From: an uncultured Pseudomonadota bacterium
GTDB taxonomy: Bacteria; Myxococcota; UBA796
DNA length: 5,600 bases
Reading direction: 5' to 3'
Assembly (NCBI GenBank): GCA_913040875.1
Contig: CAJWHX010000254.1
Location: forward strand, 1 to 5,600
Part shown: positions 5,356 to 5,600 of the stretch, piece after piece
Layout: every line of letters starts with the position of its first letter
Position numbering within the stretch: position 1 is the stretch's first letter
Position numbers and translations under genes: made by a program
Notes under the pieces: generated by a model
The model's database searches: none
Seen by the model: only the letters and a program-made list of their open reading frames with translations
What the model was told of the DNA's origin: nothing

Positions 5356-5600
5356 TCATCGACGTCTCAAAACATTTTGCAGGACCAAGCCAATCTCTTT
5401 TGATAAGTCAGGAATGGGAATGCCGCCCTTTGCGTGAGGATAATACTGCTCAACGTGACTGGTATCTGCCCCCAATCCAAGACCTATCAAATGTACAGTA
5501 CTTTTGATCCGTGACACAACTCGGTGCAATTCAGCATCCGCATTGGGTCCAACCGGTTGACCGTCACTGATAACAATCAACACATGCTCATCCGTCGGCT
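5356..5600 (-). CDS. VWA-domain protein, C-terminal fragment (CobT/NorD-like)
   Basis: The final 80 residues of a protein whose start lies beyond the right edge. The frame reads through to the edge without a stop (PTDEHV precedes LIVISDGQPVG). The strand-loop LIVISDG is the third metal-ion-dependent adhesion site (MIDAS) segment of a von Willebrand A domain. It is followed by a helix (AELHRVVSRIKS), the strand VHLIGLGLGAD, and a final helix (LSKEIGLVLQNVLRRR) that closes the domain; the gene ends there. SDGxPV and the VHLIGLGLG-x3-HVxQYYP pattern recall the VWA subunit of cobaltochelatase CobT and NorD-type proteins, which work with MoxR-like AAA+ ATPases. That partner, if any, is outside the window. 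The in-frame GTG at 5583-5581 is an internal Val, not a start. The domain call is sound; the subfamily is tentative. Confidence 0.8.
   Translation of the reverse strand, partial: PTDEHVLIVISDGQPVGPNADAELHRVVSRIKSTVHLIGLGLGADTSHVEQYYPHAKGGIPIPDLSKEIGLVLQNVLRRR

Noticed and set aside
5581..5583. GTG as the start of a 75-residue protein at the right edge
   Set aside because: The frame stays open upstream to the edge and the codon falls in the middle of a VWA beta-strand (HVLIVISDG), so it is an internal Val of a truncated gene.
1..5600. CRISPR arrays, tRNA or rRNA genes, insertion sequences
   Set aside because: No regularly spaced repeats, cloverleaf-type sequence, rRNA-like stretch, transposase motif or terminal inverted repeats were seen.

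Overview
This is a bacterial chromosomal window, densely coding and of moderate base composition (by eye a little under 50% GC). Genes carry Shine-Dalgarno sites of the AAGGAG type. A class I peptide deformylase, Fmt with an ATGA overlap, and an N-terminally anchored SGNH protein with a probable periplasmic domain suggest a Gram-negative-like lineage. I cannot name the phylum from the sequence alone.

There are three transcription blocks. (1) On the minus strand from 1827 leftwards lies a DegT/DnrJ/EryC1/StrS-type PLP aminotransferase (574-1827). A radical SAM enzyme follows 42 nt later (1-531; its C-terminal part is outside the window). This looks like a two-gene or longer biosynthetic operon of unknown product. 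(2) On the plus strand from 1992 is the housekeeping operon def-fmt-rpe: peptide deformylase, Met-tRNA formyltransferase and ribulose-phosphate 3-epimerase. def and fmt overlap by 4 nt, and rpe follows after 24 nt with a near-perfect ribosome binding site. A 164-nt divergent region (1828-1991) separates blocks 1 and 2. It holds a good sigma70-like promoter for def and two palindromes that could be operator sites. (3) On the minus strand from the right edge to 4139 are the C-terminal end of a von Willebrand A (VWA) protein of CobT/NorD-like type, a previously easy-to-miss 40-residue single-span membrane protein (5170-5292), and an SGNH/GDSL-type hydrolase with an N-terminal anchor. It converges on rpe with only 24 nt between the stop codons.

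How the genes work together: Def and Fmt act at the two ends of the formyl-methionine cycle of translation initiation, and rpe is a pentose-phosphate gene carried along in the same unit. The aminotransferase and radical SAM enzyme probably modify one small molecule or sugar/lipid head group; the aminotransferase has a long insert after the catalytic lysine and lacks the usual Asn-x-Arg loop. The VWA / mini-membrane protein / SGNH set is the least explained part and the best candidate for an uncharacterised envelope-associated module.
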